From Polydactylus sextarius (taxonomy: Eukaryota; Chordata; Actinopteri; Polynemidae): a DNA stretch of 64,000 nucleotides. How positions within the stretch are numbered: the first letter of the stretch is position 1; each line of letters begins with the position of its first letter. Where the stretch lies: positions 15,819,313 to 15,883,312 of the forward strand of contig CM028909.1 in assembly GCA_016801845.1 (NCBI GenBank), read 5' to 3'. Position numbers and translations under genes: made by a program. Of this stretch, positions 1 through 13,625 are shown piece after piece. Under the pieces are notes generated by a model. It worked only from the letters and a program-made list of their open reading frames with translations, was not told where the DNA came from and did no database searches.

Positions 1-3000
1 GATTTTTGCTGTGCACTGAAAGACATGAAAACATGTCTTTGAAATGTTCTAAAGAGTAATGATAAATTGATTATTTCAAGTGCCCCTGCGTGGGACAACT
101 CCTCTAAGAGAAAATCTTAGAAAATCTCTCTTTTCTAGATCAGTGGCTCTCAGTCCTTGACCTCAAACAGCACAGTGCTGCTAGTTTTCATGCTGCCATC
201 TAATCAGGTACCAACATATACGTTTGTTGAGTTGACATGTTTTATTCATTTTAACTTGTCAGATGCTATTAAATATTTCATTTTCTTGATGGTTTTTATC
301 TTGTGTATTATTAATGGATTTGTTTAAAATGTGTTTACTCATAGCTAATGTTTTATCTTTTCACCTCGCAATCACTGTGCAGCATAATGTGCTTTAACCT
401 GTCATGTCATATTTTTTTTTATAAACACTGTTTAACTTGTTTTTATGCTTTGAAAGCCAGTGTACTGGATTTTTGCATGTTAATCCGCCAGTAAATCAGC
501 TGAGATGTCATTTGCCATTTATAATATCCATAGTACCTTGTAGCATAGTACCCTAAATTGGTTCTTGTGTGCTCCTAGGTCACCAGCATGTCCTGGGTTC
601 TTCCTTTCACATCTGAATCACTGTGTCTGGGTAACATCTTTACCCTCTGCTGAACCCACTTCAAAGAGGCTTGACAAACAGTGATTCAATACAACCAATA
701 TAATTGGGTCATTAGGACAAAAAAAAAGAAGTGAAGAAATGCTGAAACCACTTTTGGAACTATGCTGCCTAACAAGTTGTTCTTATTATACTTTGCTCAA
801 GTCCACTTGAAATCTGCTTATGGGAGTACATAGGCTTCTAAGTGTTACATACTGCTGGTCCTTTATGTTATGTTTACTCATAACATAAAAGGCTTCCACC
901 TCAGTAGAATAAAAAGCAGCCACTGGAACAGCTGTAAACTATTTTTAATAGCTATAACTATGAAAACTTCCTCAAAGTGCAAAGTAGCTCAGAGCAGTAA
1001 AGAATGCAGACAGGCTTTGTTTGCAGGGAAACAGGTATTTTAAAATGTAGCTTTTTTCAAAGCATTTTGGCCTTTCCTCCACATACAAACTGCGTTTTAG
1101 GTCACGGAAAATCAGGCTTTTGATTTGCCAACATATTTTTGTCTTTTCACATGGACTGTTTTTTTTAATCAGAAGAAGGAAAAACCTCTGTTTTGGCTGT
1201 TTCGTTTAGTTTTACTAGACATGTAAAAAGAGGGATTGATCAAGGATAAATGACGAAAGCAAAACAAAGAGAATTTGTAGTATGTTAAAGCACAGCTGCA
1301 CAGCTGGAGCACAGTATCCTGCCACTGACCTTCATGTGCCGGTTGAGGGACAAGTCCACGATGCTGCTTTTACAGCCAAAGCCCCCCCCCCACCTCCTCA
1401 CTATATCTCTGCCTGTAATAGCATGGCTTATAGTCATTTTCAGCTATAGGGCATTTTATGACAGTCATAGCTATGATTGTGGACCAGGCCAGTGGCAGCA
1501 GCAGCACGGCTGAATACATAGAACAAGGTGCAGGCTGACCCTGAACCAGCCCCCACACAATTGGCTCAGCTTCGCAGGAGAACAACAAGGGCTGGTGTAG
1601 AAGTGTGATTATGGCAGGAGAGGTGCGAGTGTGGGTTAATCTCAGGTGTTGTGAGCAGGTTTTAATATAGATGGTCAGTCAGGCTGTGATATGGGATAAT
1701 TGCTTCTGGGGTTGTCACAGATGGTGCTGGTTGATCTGTTAACTACGGCCAGGCCAGAGCACCGTCAAGGACATTTTTACTGCTCTGATCTCCTTATCTC
1801 GCCTTCACAATATCAATCAGAACTAGTCCTGCAGAGATATGACTTCATGTGTACTTCAATTTTCTTTGCTGAGTAGTTATAGTGTCATGGTGGCGCTGCA
1901 TGTGGATTATGAAACAGCTCATTTTCCAATCTAGTGAAAGCAGATGCTATGTGGTTGAAAAACTATGACCACAGCAACACTTTTGTGGCAAAAATATTTT
2001 TCGTGTGCACAGTAATCTGAATTCTATATATATCTCAAATCTTAAATTACCATTGTTTGCAAACCACAGTAACCGTGTTTTTTGTATTCAAAGCTACTTC
2101 TTACAGACAGAAATGTCCAAACTGCCCAAAGGCTTAAAGTAATTCACTAAAAACAGACGGTTTAAACATACAGAAGTGTACCACTCTACAATGTCCACAT
2201 GTCGCAACTTGTCAGCTGTCACACTAACACATCTGCTTCAATCTCAAGAAATAATAAAGAATAAAATTTCAGGGAAACATAAAAACGTACAAACATACAT
2301 GTTAATGGGAATTTAATGTCATAACATTATGGTTTGGCATTGTTCATGCTGAATATAAATCACATGGTTTAACTGCCGTTTATCAACATTGATTTTTTCT
2401 CATCTGTGTAAATAATTTATATTTTATAATTACATAATCATGACTGCATTGATATATGTATACACAGATACATATCAATATTTGCATCCATACAGTTTTT
2501 TATAACTATAAGACAATAATGTGCTCACTCACAGTAACCAGCAGCAAACACACACTCAGACACAAAAACAGAGAAGGAAAAAAGCAAGAGTGACAGGCAG
2601 CGGCAGTGTCAGGATGATAGAGGTCTGTGTTCGCCTTGCTCATCAGAGCTATTCCAAGCGGCCGCCCTGTCAGAACACGCCCCAGATGAGGTCTCTCAAG
2701 GCAGAGAGAGAGTTGTCATAACAGGACGCCTGGAGGGCCGTGCGATCAGACGGACAGCTCTGAGAGGTGTTAGGCACACACACAGGACCTGTCGGCGTGT
2801 GAGTGCTCCTGGTTATAACCACAGAGTACAGCCCCGCTGACAGACAGCCATCATTCAAGGGCCTTTATCTTTCTTTCTCTGTCTCTCTCTCCCCCTCTTT
2901 CTCTCTTATTTTTGCCCTTCACCAGGAGGGAGGGAGCACCAATGACAGGTTTACTCAAATATTTATGCTGACAGTGAAAAGACAAGAATGTTATCTACAA

Positions 3001-3229
3001 CAAAACGTGCTTCCATATCAACACATCCCCTGACAAACATGAAATATTAGCTTCCTAAAACCTCTCTACCTCCTCTTAGAGCTAGTTAAAAAGGTATGTG
3101 CACTAGCAGAGATTGAAAACCAAGATAAGATGACCCCCAAAGGTATGCAGTCGCTTTCATCAGGTGTTGTGAATATTAATAAAGTGACTGCAAAACTGTC
3201 AAGGCAGAAATGATGACTCTTTAATGTTT

Positions 3230-3560
3230 GAACACTTCACCGACTAAAATCAGACCCTCAATCATTAACTTGTTTTAAATCTCTTCTTAAAACACATCTT
3301 TTTGTGTGTGATTTATTTATATGGTATTACTCCATTTTATTATCCTAACATATTTTATTACCTTCTTCACATATTGGCAGCACATTTTGCATAAAGTTTA
3401 ATACATGTTTCTATTTGTGTTGCAGCATTTCTGTCCATTTGCAGTTATTTATTTTATTGTTTGAATTTCTACTATGCTCACACTCTGACCTTTTCTAGTT
3501 TTACTTTTCTGTGAAGCCCTTAAAATTTTAAATATCTAAAAAATCAACTACTATAAATAA
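3230..3560 (+). mobile_element. Possible LINE 3' end scrap
   Basis: TTTTAAATCTCTTCTTAAAACACATCTTTTT reads as the FKSLLKTHLF-type end of an L2/CR1-clade LINE, and the block ends TCTGTGAAGCCCTTAAAATTTT, resembling the usual tail. Strongly decayed. Confidence 0.35.
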
Positions 3561-3726
3561 ATGTTATAGTCATTGTCAGTATTATCATAAATCAAACTAA
3601 CCTCCTGCACCACTCTTATCTTATATGTGCACCCTCTGTCCTGTTGTTCACTTTCTGAGTTCGTTTTCATTCTCCAGTTACACAACACAGATGGGCTGGT
3701 GTTGTTACAGTGCACTGACCCCCGGG

Positions 3727-3730
<4 letters not shown>

Positions 3731-3779
<49 letters not shown>
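3731..3779 (+). repeat. (GT)n microsatellite
   Basis: About 24 uninterrupted dinucleotide units. It produces spurious Cys/Val and Thr/His ORFs on both strands. Confidence 0.98.
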
Positions 3780-3781
<2 letters not shown>

Positions 3782-5139
3782 CTCAGAGTGTGAGAATGAG
3801 GCAGCGCTGTACACAGATGCCACATCTCATCTGATGCACATCCCATTGAAGGAGGGTGGACAGCTACTCAAATCAACAGATCACCTTTTCAAACAGCCCT
3901 TTGTTCCCCGACCTCCAGCAGCTGGCAGCAGTTAGTTGCCAGGACAGGACACAGCAGCCCAGTTTGCCAGTCAGTCCATTACTGTCCACAAACAGGTGAA
4001 CATGGAAGTGGAATCACGAGAGCTGTGCATTGTAAATTAGACTTGTGATAGATGGGGAATCTCTACTCCTAAATCATGTTCACATAACTTTGCTACTTCT
4101 CAAGGCTGGTTATATCTGAGCCTAAGAAGCACACACATTTAATATAAGATATTGTGTATACAGTAGCTGAGACATTAATCTTCATACACAGCTGATTTTT
4201 GCTTTGCCAAGTTGGCACAACAGAGGTGATGAGTTCAGTTTACCCAGTGGACTGCCAAGTTTCCCCTTGAAAAGTCTTGTTGCTGACAGCAATAATAAAT
4301 TGCAATCTGACCAATCAATTGTAGACCAGCTTGAACCCTTTAAGTCCTTAAGAATGAAGGGCTGGGGAAAAAATCAATTTGCAATTTACATCAGGCTGAT
4401 GAGTGTTGAAAACACTAAGAAAGAGACAGCTCCAAGGATTCAAGTATAATTACATCCCAGCCAGGGCAGAGCTGTGGCTCCAACATCATCATGAGTTTGA
4501 TAATCAATGGTACTGAGCGGGACTCACTGTATCTAAACTGCTGTCATTCATGTGCACCGGCTGCTCAACATGCTGCCAGGTATCACACAGTGGAAATGAT
4601 TTGTGTCGCATCAGTGGGCAGTGAGTGTGTGATGACAAGCTCTTAGTGGTCCAGCTTCCTGGAAACACAGCTACCTGGCTGAAACACAATGGGTCTGATT
4701 GGAAGAGGACACCGCTGAGGTTAGGGAGCAGAAACTGAGGCAGCGCAGTGTCTCAGGTGCCACAGGCGCTACAGGCTACTGCCTTGTTGAAGTGAAGCCG
4801 AGACTCATGACGAAATAAGATCTGTGGAGGTGCAAAGGGAGCAGTGGACTTTTATTTAATTCCTGTATGCAGACCAGGATGAGAAGTCCAGGAGTCAGTA
4901 CCATCCTCCGTCACTTTTTTTATTTTGGTCTTGCCAATACATGCAGCAAATAAAGAGGGTCTCAACATATTCATGCAAAGAGCGGAGCGCACAGCCAGAG
5001 ACAGAGCCAAAAGTCATAATGAAAAACAGAAGCAGAGGGAGGTGAATGAATAGTCGCGGTTTCAAACATGTTTTGTTTTCTAGGGGACCAGAAAGAAGAG
5101 GCAGAAAAAGGAGCAGGCTCGAAGGGTTAAACGTTGGCA

Positions 5140-5480
5140 AAAAGTGGGGAGGGGACAAAAGGCCCATTGTAAGGGCCAGAAGTGTCCCCGGAAGGGAGGG
5201 GAGAAAAAAGAAAGCCACCACTGGCTGGTCCCCCGGACCCATTGTAAGCAAAGGGGAGTGCAGCCACGCATGACAGATGTCCCTGGCCATTGTTTCCCCA
5301 GCAGCCTCCTCTCTGCCTCCTGCTCCAGCTCTGGAATTCCATGAGACGGCCTCCGCCTGTGAGAGTCGTTCAACACGCCTCGTCTCTACCCAAGCGCTCC
5401 CCGCCACCACCCTGGCTGCGCCGGGGCCTGTGGGTGTGTACGGGGACTCTCAAGGTGGGGCTGGGGCCATGCTTCTAAAG
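5140..5480. promoter_or_regulatory. GC-rich block with three SOX-like CCATTGT motifs
   Basis: CCATTGT on the plus strand at 5164, 5239 and 5287, the first two inside an identical 11-mer CCCATTGTAAG. The overlapping ORFs in several frames lack any family signature. A candidate enhancer or conserved non-coding element. Confidence 0.3.
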
Positions 5481-8400
5481 AGGGGATCTTAATGGGGTGC
5501 CAGAAGTTATACTTACTAGATGCTGTTGTTCCCACCAGCTTTTCATTTATGGTACTGCACTTGCCCAGACATGTGCATGTGGATGTATTAACATAGCAAC
5601 AGAGCAGCTGTACTACATATGTCACCGGGAACACTACATGAAATCTGACATTCACCAACTTAGCGATCAATAAAAATAAGATCAATTGCATTTGTAATTA
5701 TCAGAATGGTCTCAAAAAGAAAACTGCACTCCCATTTTATTTTAGCCGTAGGGCTTTGAGGCAAAAGCAATTACTAAAGTGTTAAGTAAAGTGCAGGTGA
5801 AAGCTTTTCAGAACATAAAGAGTTGAGGTAAGCTGTTTTTACAATGCAGTGATGTTTTGCCTTCCCCATTCAGCGGCCCACCATGTGGCAGACCTACAGA
5901 GGCGGCTTGTCGGGCTGTCAGTCAAAGCAACAGTGTGCCAGTGGGAAATGAACGCAACAATAGCCATGTCTGGTTAATGGGTGAGAGAAATAGCAGACAA
6001 TCCTTCATTTCTATGCCTTACCACCACACTGTCTGTTCTCTGTCCTATTCTTCTTTTAGTCTTAACCACATTCTACTAACACTCGCTCACTCGGGCTCTA
6101 ATCAGTTGCCCCACCCCCGCCTGCCTGTTAACATTCATTTCAAACACACACTCGCATTCCAATGCATAAGCACGAGAGAGTGACAGAGCGAGAGCGAGAG
6201 AGAAAGATGTCTAAACAGGCTGGAAAATCTGTTTGAAAGCAATGAATGTTTACCGTGCAGATCAATGGCTCGCTGTTAAATCATTTAATGAATTATAACA
6301 GTGCTGAGGCACAGCTGCTGCTGCTGCTCCTGTAATACCTGCCAACCTGATGCCAAAATTTACTTCCTCTACTTCTTCTTACTTTTGTGGTGTTCATAAT
6401 CACATAATGAAGCATAGTAGATGGTTTTGTGCTGATCCACAGTTAAAATACTTGTGGGACGTTTTGCCTCTAGCTGACAGTAGTGGAGAGGTGACAGGAC
6501 ATGAGAACAGAAGACAGACTTGAGCAAGACACCGAAAATGCAACACGTTGAGCTGATAAAATAGCGGTGGACGTACAAATTGTAATGTTTGCTTCAACGT
6601 TTCTTAATGTGCCTGCATCATTCTCAGAGGGATGAGTCATATCAATAGATTCACCTTTTTTAAATAAAAAAGCAAGTTTATTCTTGCACAGCAGTCGCAA
6701 CAGTGATGCGGGTACTGCTTTCACCTAGTGAGTGTGTGTGTTTTCATGGCAAAATGCAAAATGAGACATTTACACTGTGGATAGAATTTTGTTTCCACAA
6801 CATCACAACCACACATGAAACACATACACTTCACAGGTGTGTAAATGAAGACTGAGTTCAAAGATAGGTGTGCTCCAACCCATGATAATGTAGTAATAGT
6901 TATTGAATGCTCAGTAGCAGACTATGGGTCAGAGCATCAAAGTGTTGACAGGCGTTGTGGCTGACGTGACGCCATCACCAGATGGTCCCCATTTCATTCA
7001 TTCATTCATTCATTCATTCATTCTGCACATAGTATCTTAAAACCCCAAACAACAAGAATCAATAACTCACAGCAGTCTGCAGTAACACTGCCAGGATGGT
7101 ATTCAAAATGCTTTTTTGCTTTCAGCAAGGGATGCAACAATACATAAATATCAGTATCAGCCAATATTCTCCTTGTTGACTACAACTGGTGAGTGAGATT
7201 AAATTCAGCGATGTCAGTGACTGATGTTCTAGTGACGAATGTCAAACTCAGGAAGGTTAAAGGTGCCACGCACACATATAGTTTGTTTTCAAAGTGAGAG
7301 AAAAATGTCAACTGTGATGGAATACTACACTATATCAGACACAAATCAAGTTATTAAAGATTGATTACACAAATCTGTACAACAAAACATAAGCTCATGC
7401 TAAGATGGAAGATGTAATGATGGACTGAGTTACTTTAAAATAACTGTTTTTAAAAGAATGATATCATTGTTTCTCTATGGTAACGAATAAGAAAAGATGA
7501 CTGATAAATGAATAAATAAATAATGCATAGGTTAGTGTCAGTTATTAGCCAAACACTTGTTTAGAAAGTTTTCAGTATTGGGTCAGTTTTTCTGGTATCG
7601 ACTTAGAATTTCTCGGTCGGTGCTTCTGGTGCTTTCAACATCTTTTCTTTCACAACAAATTTTAATGAGGATTTAGGATAATGAGTTAGAAATTAGCTAC
7701 AAGACAAGAAAACACACTGCAACTTCACACAAAACCCACCTGACAAATTAAAAAAACATCTTAATAACTCTGACTGTACATTACATTTGACATTTATAGA
7801 TTTATAATACAATATTTTGTCTCCCTTCCAACTTTTAACTTGAGATGTGGTTGTTCAAACAACTATAAACACATTTCTGATGTTGTCGGGCAACACAGAG
7901 TTGAAACAAACTATGTCTGGTCTTGTATAATCTGAGATTTAGGAGTACATAAAAAATACATCAATGTATGTATTTAGTGTTTTTGTGTGTTCACTTACAG
8001 TGGTTTCAGTGGGATCATCTCACTGCTGAAAACAAATCAGTTTGTGCCCTTTGTATTCTCTTTTTCAGACTTATCTATTCCATTTATTCATGTCTGTTCA
8101 GTCACACATGGCCCCAGACCAAAAACACCAAACACTCCTCTGACCTACTTTCTTGCCATGTCAGGTTAATGTCAACAGTGAAGCAAAATTAGTGTCATAC
8201 ATGTTCTTCAGCCCACTCATGTTAAGAGCCATGTCTGGTGTCACAGCTGAAAGCTCAGAGTCAAAACACAAGGTGAAGATCCACCCACAAAGAGTATTTA
8301 TTCTTCCTAACTAGCCCCCATAACCTGATGGGTCTGACCTTCAATCCAGTGGTGGAGAAAAGCATGACATATGGCCAAGTCTGCTTGTCCACAGGGCGAC

Positions 8401-8592
8401 CCTGGATTGGGCCAGCGGACCCCTGGGTAAAGTCAAATGAATGCATGTAAACATTTAGCCCCCTGCACACTGTGCCATGATCCCCGCAAAGGCTTAGGTG
8501 ACCCCAGTCAACATTAATCAGATAGAACACAATAGGAAGAAGCACACAGGGGAAAAACCAGGGTCAGCCACACTTTTAATAAGAAGACACGG
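5481..8592. other. Non-coding region
   Basis: It contains the (CATT)n repeat at 6993-7022. The GC-richer stretch 8380-8550, with TGTAAACA (FOX-like) at 8446-8453, could be regulatory for the adjacent exon-like segment. No gene is supported. Confidence 0.5.
6993..7022 (+). repeat. (CATT)n microsatellite
   Basis: About seven perfect tetranucleotide units. Confidence 0.97.
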
Positions 8593-8635
8593 ATGGCATT
8601 GTGGACGCAGATCGGTCTTATTCTCCTGACCATGG
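8593..8635 (+). other. Orphan signal-peptide-like first exon
   Basis: ATG opens MALWTQIGLILLTM, hydrophobic after a short polar start, and stops at ATGG|GTAAGC, a strong phase-1 donor. CACTTTTAATAAG about 24 nt upstream is TATA-like. No downstream exon is certain; the stretch 9527-9663 after TTCTACAG is open in the matching phase (DPLQPEPELLL and on) but has no recognisable domain. Confidence 0.25.
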
Positions 8636-10383
8636 GTAAGCTGGGCACTCCTGCTCCCTCAACCACGAGCGTCAATTATAAGGAACCCTCAATGCATGAG
8701 CTTTAGAGATGAGTGGATAATCTACTTGGGCGGATTTAAGACTAATCTGTCATTTCTGCTCTCCAAATCAAATCACAATGGGATACATATAGGGCTTATG
8801 CACCGATATGATGATTTCAAAGAATGAACAAAGGCAGGACGATTCACAGAATGGTCAAGTGAGTATTTAAAGCGGTTTTGGGCAGGAATATGACAAAACA
8901 ACGAGAAGAAATCTTTTTTTTTTTTGGTTTATTTTAGACAGCCCAAATGGTCACCATCTCCAACAAGAGTTCAGCATAAACTGTACTATTACAATCTATA
9001 AGCTCTTTCTTGCAGCTTAGTTGAGCTCTATCTCCCAGGAACATGCATCAAGTAAACAGACAGAGAATGGGTGTTTTGACAGCTGCAGGGACAGCATTAC
9101 CCTATTTCTCTGCTTTCGGAGATAAGAACTATCAGTAGAGTAGGAAATGTAGGAGCTGGTCACGCCTTCCCTGCTGTAACATGCTGTAGTTATGTTGTCA
9201 TCCTGAGGTTTATGTCAACCACAGTTGCAGAGCTGCGCACCCACAGAGCTACTGTCAGTTAGCAAACGCTAATTCTAACTAAATGTGACCCTGTCTGACA
9301 GCGAGCAGGAGCAGTGAGTCTCTGCATGGACACAAATGAATTTAATCATTTGTACACATTCACACATATGAAACAATATATAAAAATTACTTTCCTAGAC
9401 ATTGTGCATTCAGTGGTGCGGGTGACTGTCACTGAAAATCCCCCACTCTGACAGCTCTGGCCCTTTATTTCATTACCACTCCTTCTCTCTGCCAGACACT
9501 TACAATCCCATTACCTTCTACAGATCCGCTCCAGCCTGAGCCAGAGCTGCTTCTCTGCACAGACACAAACACATTGATCCAAAATTTGAACCAGCAAGCA
9601 GCAAGGGCAGAGACAAGCAGCTTCAGATTCACAGCCACACAATCAATAGGGAAGAAAGTGTGAAAGTCTTCAAAGCATATCTGGACAAGTAATATCAGTT
9701 AAAATTTGCCATTAAAGATTATAGCAGGATTTTATTTATGACTGACTGCTTTTAAGATAAAGAATATTACTCAGATATTTCTGATGCATCATGTTGGCAC
9801 ACACAATGAATAATTTCAAACTAAATCTCTCCCTGTTTATACTTAAATTCCCAAATTATAGACTGGATCAACACATGCATCTTGTTTTAATTTCACTATA
9901 AAACTGTAACTATAAAACTGTTTTGAAATACATATTTCCTACTTTTTTCTTTACCCCAAGGAAATGACGGGAGAATAAATGAAAGGGTACAATGTGGTCT
10001 CTTGGTGGTTGAGGTTTCAGACCACAGTTGTCCACAAGAATCCTCCAAAATCTGCTGAAGATAGACTTCTACAGCTGCTCCACAACCACATTCACCCAAG
10101 CTGAGTGCTACACCCCCTTCACTAATTCCCTACGTGGACACAAGGCCTGAGTCCACGCTGCAGGCATTGTTCAACATTTAAGATCCAGTTATAAAGCAGA
10201 GAAAAATCCAACTCCTCCGGTTCTGGTTTGAGAAGCCACATGACCACCAGGCCTCTTCTCCATTTCCTCTGCAGGGAAATGAAAGAGGAGGAAAAAGAAA
10301 AGGAGAACAGAAAATGTTGTTTTGTGGTGACTCGATGCACAGAAGCAAAGAATGAATTGCAAGATGCTGTTTTTTTTTTTTGC

Positions 10384-10616
10384 AGGCTCCCTTTCATTTT
10401 CATCTCCCTCATCTCCCTGCCCCCACTACCAGCTCTGCCTTCTCTGTGGACCGTGGCCGAGCGTCCATGCCCCGAGTGCGCTCGCTGGAGCACAGGGACC
10501 TGCAAGAATGGAGTCTATTCAACAGCCTTCCTCCAGATGCTCGCCAAAACAGTCCTCCAGGCTACAGCGGGGAGCAAGAGAGGGGGAATGGGCAGGAAAG
10601 GGAGATAGGAATCTGA
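10384..10616 (+). other. Orphan terminal-exon-like ORF
   Basis: Behind a textbook acceptor (T-run then gcag, ending 10383/10384) runs an open frame with coding-like composition: SVDRGRASMPRVRSLEHRDL, QEWSLFNSLPPDARQNSPPG, then GEQERGNGQEREIGI and TGA at 10614. AATAAA follows at 10638. Low-complexity neighbours and the lack of a partner exon keep this tentative. Confidence 0.25.
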
Positions 10617-10643
10617 TAGCCTATCATTAAAAGCCAAAATAAA

Positions 10644-12239
10644 TTGAAGGAAAAATCTCAGGCTAAACCAGTGCCCTCAGTCGTGATGTTTATAGGTGGT
10701 AGTCTCATTGTTTTGTCTCTTGTGGTGCTTCAAAGACCTTATATGCTTCACTGGAGAAGATGTTTGTTGTTGTAGATAAATTGCCAAATGTGTAGAATCC
10801 ACTGTGATTAACAGACGTTGCCCTCAAACCCCATGTGAGCCACGATCCATATAATAGCTCAGTGTGGGAGATTCTCTTCAGTGTAAACCAATCTTACATT
10901 TTAAAGAACATCCATCTTGGTGTTAGATATATTGTTTTTCTTAACTTTCATATGTTGTTTATGTCTCAGGATATTTTTTTTTTTTTAAATACCACAAAAT
11001 TACACAGAAATATGTGTGATGAAGCACAAGATAAAAACATACTAAACTCACTGGAAATATTGCTGCACCAAAAGATCTCCCCCTTCACAGCCTTTATGTG
11101 ATGCATTGTAAAGGAGTGGCCCTGTGTATACGAGAAGGAGCAGATTAATGCAATATTAATGTATCAATCAGCACCAGGTTATCAAGCAGCAGCGCAGAGA
11201 ACAGGGCTGCAGCCCCTGTAAGCATGACCCTCAGCTATGTGATCCCTGCACTGAACTCCCGATCTTCTCTGAGTGATAATATATATCAGATATAGACTCA
11301 AACATTTATACCCTCCCTCCCCAGAGGTGATGCCAGGGGAGAATAGTGAGTTTGAGTTGTAAGGTTTGTGTGTGTGTGTTTCTCCAAAGGTCCAACACAA
11401 TCCATGATACATACACAACACAACCCAAACTTGCAGCAACAATTTCTACCAGAAAACTAATAAAATATTTACTTTTCCCCTCAAAACAAAAATCTTATTA
11501 TGTCCTTTGTGTCATTATGTAACAATTGAATTAAATATTTAAAATGAGGCTGTATTTTTCTACAATTTGTCTGAAGCTCGCTCCATGTTGTTTAAAACAG
11601 AATATATCAGGCATTGCTAATAAACTGACAGGATGTTAAAGTTTCCTGGTTTATAAGAATGTAAACAAAAAAAATCTGGTCAAGAAAAGGCTGAGAAACT
11701 CAACACTGGATGTTACCAAGACAGGCTCCCTCTCATGACAGAACAGAAGACCTGACCACAGTCCCACAGACAAGACTGACATCTAGTGGCCAATGTCTGG
11801 AAGTACATGACAAACAATTGGAAAACATTGAGAGCAAGACTTAATACTTTAAACAAGAAAAATATTTAAGTTATGGCTATTAATACAATAAAGGCGCCTG
11901 GCACCACATTAATCAGAGCATTATTTATTTTCTATCATCCACTAAAGAAGTCTTTAGAGTTATTCTCTAATTGACGAAGACAATCAAGAGGACAGATATC
12001 CTTTAAATTTAGAAGAAGCAGGTTAAATTGTTATGAGCAAAATAACTAACCTTGTGAAGTCCAGTCTTCTGGGTAGAGTTCAGGTGTATCAACTGCTTTA
12101 ACACGTTAACTGTGAACATTAAAGATTATATCATTTAATAATTCCCCTTTTTGAGATGCAAAAATTTAAATAGATCTTTTGAAAACAAACTAAAAATGTA
12201 ATTTGCAAACTTCAAAACAATCTATATGCAAACTGTCTC
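10644..12239. other. Non-coding region
   Basis: AT-rich; no exon, repeat family or motif that I can defend. Confidence 0.6.
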
Positions 12240-12570
12240 ACAAACAATAACAAACCTCGGTGCCACCCACACAAGGCCTCGCTTTCAGACCCTTTCGGAA
12301 AGTTTGTACGACTTAATTTTCATTTGAATCGAATGTGTTTACAATTTAAACATAATAGTTGGACTAACCAAACATGATGCGGTGACTTTAGCGACATAAC
12401 ACGGTCGGAAACTTCCCTAAAGCGAGACCACATGTGGTGAAACTGACCTCAACTGCTGTAAACAATACGTCCATTTCCGTACGTCAAATTTATTCATGAT
12501 GTCATCACGTCGCGTTGAAAGTCTAATTTACCATGCACTTATGTGCCCGGTTACCGCGGAACTAATTAAT
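12240..12570. promoter_or_regulatory. CpG-containing promoter-like segment with CRE-like site
   Basis: CpG density rises sharply here against AT-rich flanks. It includes TGATGTCATCACG (12497-12509, one mismatch to a CRE), TACGTCA and CGTCGCG. On the minus strand GAG|GTCAGT at 12448 is a possible first-exon donor, pointing to a leftward transcript; no coding exon for it was found. Confidence 0.35.
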
Positions 12571-12661
12571 TAATAGTCCTTCGTTGTCAAAAAGATGTAT
12601 TAGTATCAAAATATATGGCAGTGAGACTTTATGTTAACTCTCTCTCTCTCTATCACTCACA

Positions 12662-12664
<3 letters not shown>

Positions 12665-12693
<29 letters not shown>
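12665..12693 (+). repeat. (AC)n microsatellite
   Basis: Perfect AC run preceded by a (CT)n run at about 12640-12650. Confidence 0.97.
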
Positions 12694-12696
<3 letters not shown>

Positions 12697-13399
12697 CACA
12701 TCCGAGCTGATTTTATAACCACAACTTTGTCAAACAAATACGTATCACAATGGCTGCGCTGTGATTTTGGTTGTCGGAAGTATTTACATGCAAAATGATA
12801 AAGGTTGTGTGTGTGTAGGACATATCTTTTAAGAAAATCACTGATCTTCACTATAACTTCAACTATAACTGAATGTAAAGTGTATATCTAATGTGATACT
12901 GTAAGTGGCTTCACTGTGTCATTATTTGCTGTGTTATTATTCCACGTTAATTCAGCTGATTTTGATGATAATGTATTTCTATGCATTTATATACTTGTGA
13001 TAACTGCTTCCATCATAAACTGGTTTATGATAAATAAGATGCCTGAAGTATTAAAACTTGTCCAAACATATCTCCACCACAATTTCCATCCAAATATAAA
13101 GAGGTGAACAATGCAGTTCAGGAGTCAGGCTGTTGTCGTCACACAGCGGAGCAACATTTCTTCACACCTGCTTCTGTCTGAGTTAATCAGCGTGGGCTCT
13201 GACCTTTGACCTATGTGGAGAGTACACAGCAGTCTACGTCAGATCAGCTATGATCCAGACCACCGTAATGAGGAAGAGGGTCATCTGCAGAAGGAGGTGA
13301 CTTCTATGTCACACAGAGACACCTGCTGTCTTAAAAGAGTGACAGAGATAATCAGTAGTTTAGTCCACTCCCACTGTGTCCCCCAGGTTTAGTTTGAAG

Positions 13400-13500
13400 G
13401 GGTAGAGGGGGTTCGTCTGCAGCTTCATCAACATCACACTGCATGTGCACCAAACAAGCAAGTACACCACTTCACTGGAGACGTATCAAAGTTTCCCAAG
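13400..13500 (+). other. Non-coding exon 1 of the glucagon-related gene (start approximate)
   Basis: It ends TTCCCAAG|GTGAGT at 13500, a strong donor, 114 nt before the next acceptor. Glucagon-family genes typically have an untranslated first exon. The transcription start is not determined; a TTAAAAG stretch near 13330 could serve as a TATA element. Confidence 0.5.
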
Positions 13501-13625
13501 GTGAGTTTGTTCATTTAGGCTTAAACCTCTAAATCTTTGAGAAATGCAAAAGTTTTTCTTTGTAAATTAATTTAGAAAACAATGTGTTTATGTTCTTGGC
13601 AATGTGTCCATTAGGTGACGTTACG

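Larger units (their letters stand above)
1..5139. other. Non-coding region
   Basis: AT-rich with no supported exon. It contains a possible LINE 3' scrap at 3230-3560 and the (GT)n microsatellite at 3731-3779. Confidence 0.6.

Noticed and set aside
3551..3935. Three overlapping ORFs on both strands
   Set aside because: Generated by the (GT)n microsatellite; pure Cys/Val or Thr/His runs.
4895..5492. Several long ORFs in the GC-rich block (up to 171 residues)
   Set aside because: Overlap in many frames, a GC-content effect; no domain, no splice support.
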